From JBJXHN01 sp046233135 (GTDB taxonomy: Bacteria > Pseudomonadota > Alphaproteobacteria > Rhodospirillales > Rhodospirillaceae), in the NCBI GenBank assembly GCA_046233135.1, contig JBJXHN010000004.1, positions 558,001 through 622,000 on the forward strand: a DNA stretch of 64,000 bases. The letters are read 5' to 3'. Numbering within the stretch: position 1 is the first letter of the stretch; each line of letters opens with the position of its first letter. Positions 63,538 to 64,000 of the stretch are shown here, piece after piece. The position numbers and the translations under genes were made by a program. Under the pieces are notes generated by a model, which saw only the letters and a program-made list of their open reading frames with translations, had not been told where the DNA came from and did not search any database.

Positions 63538-64000
63538 ATGGTGCTCGTTCTCGGCCTTTCCGCCTATTACCACGATTCAGCGGCCTGCTTGGTCCGCGAC
63601 GGACAGATTCTGGCCGCAGCCCAGGAAGAGCGGTTCACCCGTCTCAAGCATGATCCGGCTTTTCCGGCGCATGCCATCCGCTCCTGTCTGGACGTGGCCG
63701 GGGTGGATCCGAGTGCGATCGATCATGTGGTCTTCTATGACAAGCCCTTCGTGAAGTTCGAACGGCTGCTGGAAACCTATCTGGCGTTTGCTCCGAAGGG
63801 GTTCCGCAGCTTTGCCATGGCCATGCCGGTGTGGGTGAAGGACAAGCTGTTCCAGAAGAGCACCCTGATTCGCGCGCTGTCGGCCCTGCTGGGCGCGGAC
63901 ATCCCATGGCGGGACAAGCTGCTGTTTTCCGAACATCACCTGAGCCACGCCGCCAGTGCCTTCTACCCCTCGCCATTCCTGGACGCCGCCGTATTGACCG
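63538..64000 (+). CDS. carbamoyltransferase (NodU/CmcH/TobZ type), 5' part only
   Basis: About 154 N-terminal residues are visible before the window ends: VLVLGLSAYYHDSAACLVRD then ILAAAQEERFTRLKHDPAFP, and SEHHLSHAASAFYPSPF. These are the NodU/CmcH N-terminal Kae1-like motifs (HDSAAC, EERFTRxKHD and the EHHxSHAAxxF metal/ATP site). Such enzymes use carbamoyl phosphate and ATP to O-carbamoylate sugars or other hydroxyls. ATG 63538 stands behind AGGGGG. With SxtJ and DUF5989 genes it forms an operon probably for surface glycan or metabolite carbamoylation. Confidence 0.93.
   Translation, partial: MVLVLGLSAYYHDSAACLVRDGQILAAAQEERFTRLKHDPAFPAHAIRSCLDVAGVDPSAIDHVVFYDKPFVKFERLLETYLAFAPKGFRSFAMAMPVWVKDKLFQKSTLIRALSALLGADIPWRDKLLFSEHHLSHAASAFYPSPFLDAAVLT

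Overview
The window is high-GC chromosomal DNA from an alphaproteobacterium, most likely of the Rhodospirillales. The evidence is the gene style (dnaA beside rpsT, a CZB chemoreceptor, TRAP transporters, large liv-type ABC cassettes, AcnA-type aconitase) and the strong G/C third-position bias. The species cannot be named from the sequence alone.

Layout. 1-5.7 kb is core: an NCS2 permease running off the left edge, a beta-carbonic anhydrase, a STAS protein, dnaA and rpsT. 5.9-8.1 kb is a Cache-HAMP-MCP-CZB chemoreceptor. 8.5-14.0 kb is the most remarkable stretch: a decaying type III-B (Cmr) CRISPR effector operon. The order cmr1-cas10-cmr3-cmr4-cmr6 is still readable, but it is broken by about ten frameshifts (mostly at G/C/A runs), two in-frame TAG codons, a cmr4-cmr6 deletion that removed cmr5, and an IS110-family remnant that truncates cmr6. 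It ends at an intact tRNA-Arg(ACG). No CRISPR array, cas1, cas2 or cas6 is visible. 14.7-27.9 kb is mixed housekeeping and sensory: a lipoprotein, an XRE regulator, a periplasmic binding protein, an MBL-fold hydrolase, a membrane adenylate cyclase with an altered active site, a DUF985 cupin, an M16 peptidase translationally coupled to thrC, a PPOX protein opposite an AraC regulator, and a GFA protein.

28-30.5 kb is a small accessory island: an orphan ParD-like protein, a PD-(D/E)XK nuclease-fold protein, an inverted-repeat pair and two transposase remnants. 30.5-38 kb is a two-partner secretion locus (TpsB, then a 1445-residue TpsA with five tandem MBG-type repeats and a C-terminal cysteine pair) with an AraC regulator upstream. 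38-41.5 kb holds an unknown protein, an old yellow enzyme, a LysE exporter and a higBA toxin-antitoxin pair. 41.6-50.4 kb is a seven-gene minus-strand operon (livG, acyl-CoA synthetase, livH, livM, binding protein, livF, PaaK-like ligase) that looks dedicated to importing and CoA-activating an organic, probably aromatic, acid.

50.9-55.6 kb has acnA, an ADP-ribosyltransferase-like toxin candidate coupled to a small unknown protein, and a MerR/carboxymuconolactone-decarboxylase pair. 55.6-62.9 kb is a complete malonate-use module: a GntR regulator opposite a TRAP transporter, malonyl-CoA decarboxylase and malonyl-CoA synthetase, with TGTATACA-like palindromes in the control region. The right edge has SxtJ-like, DUF5989-like and carbamoyltransferase genes, the last cut by the window end.
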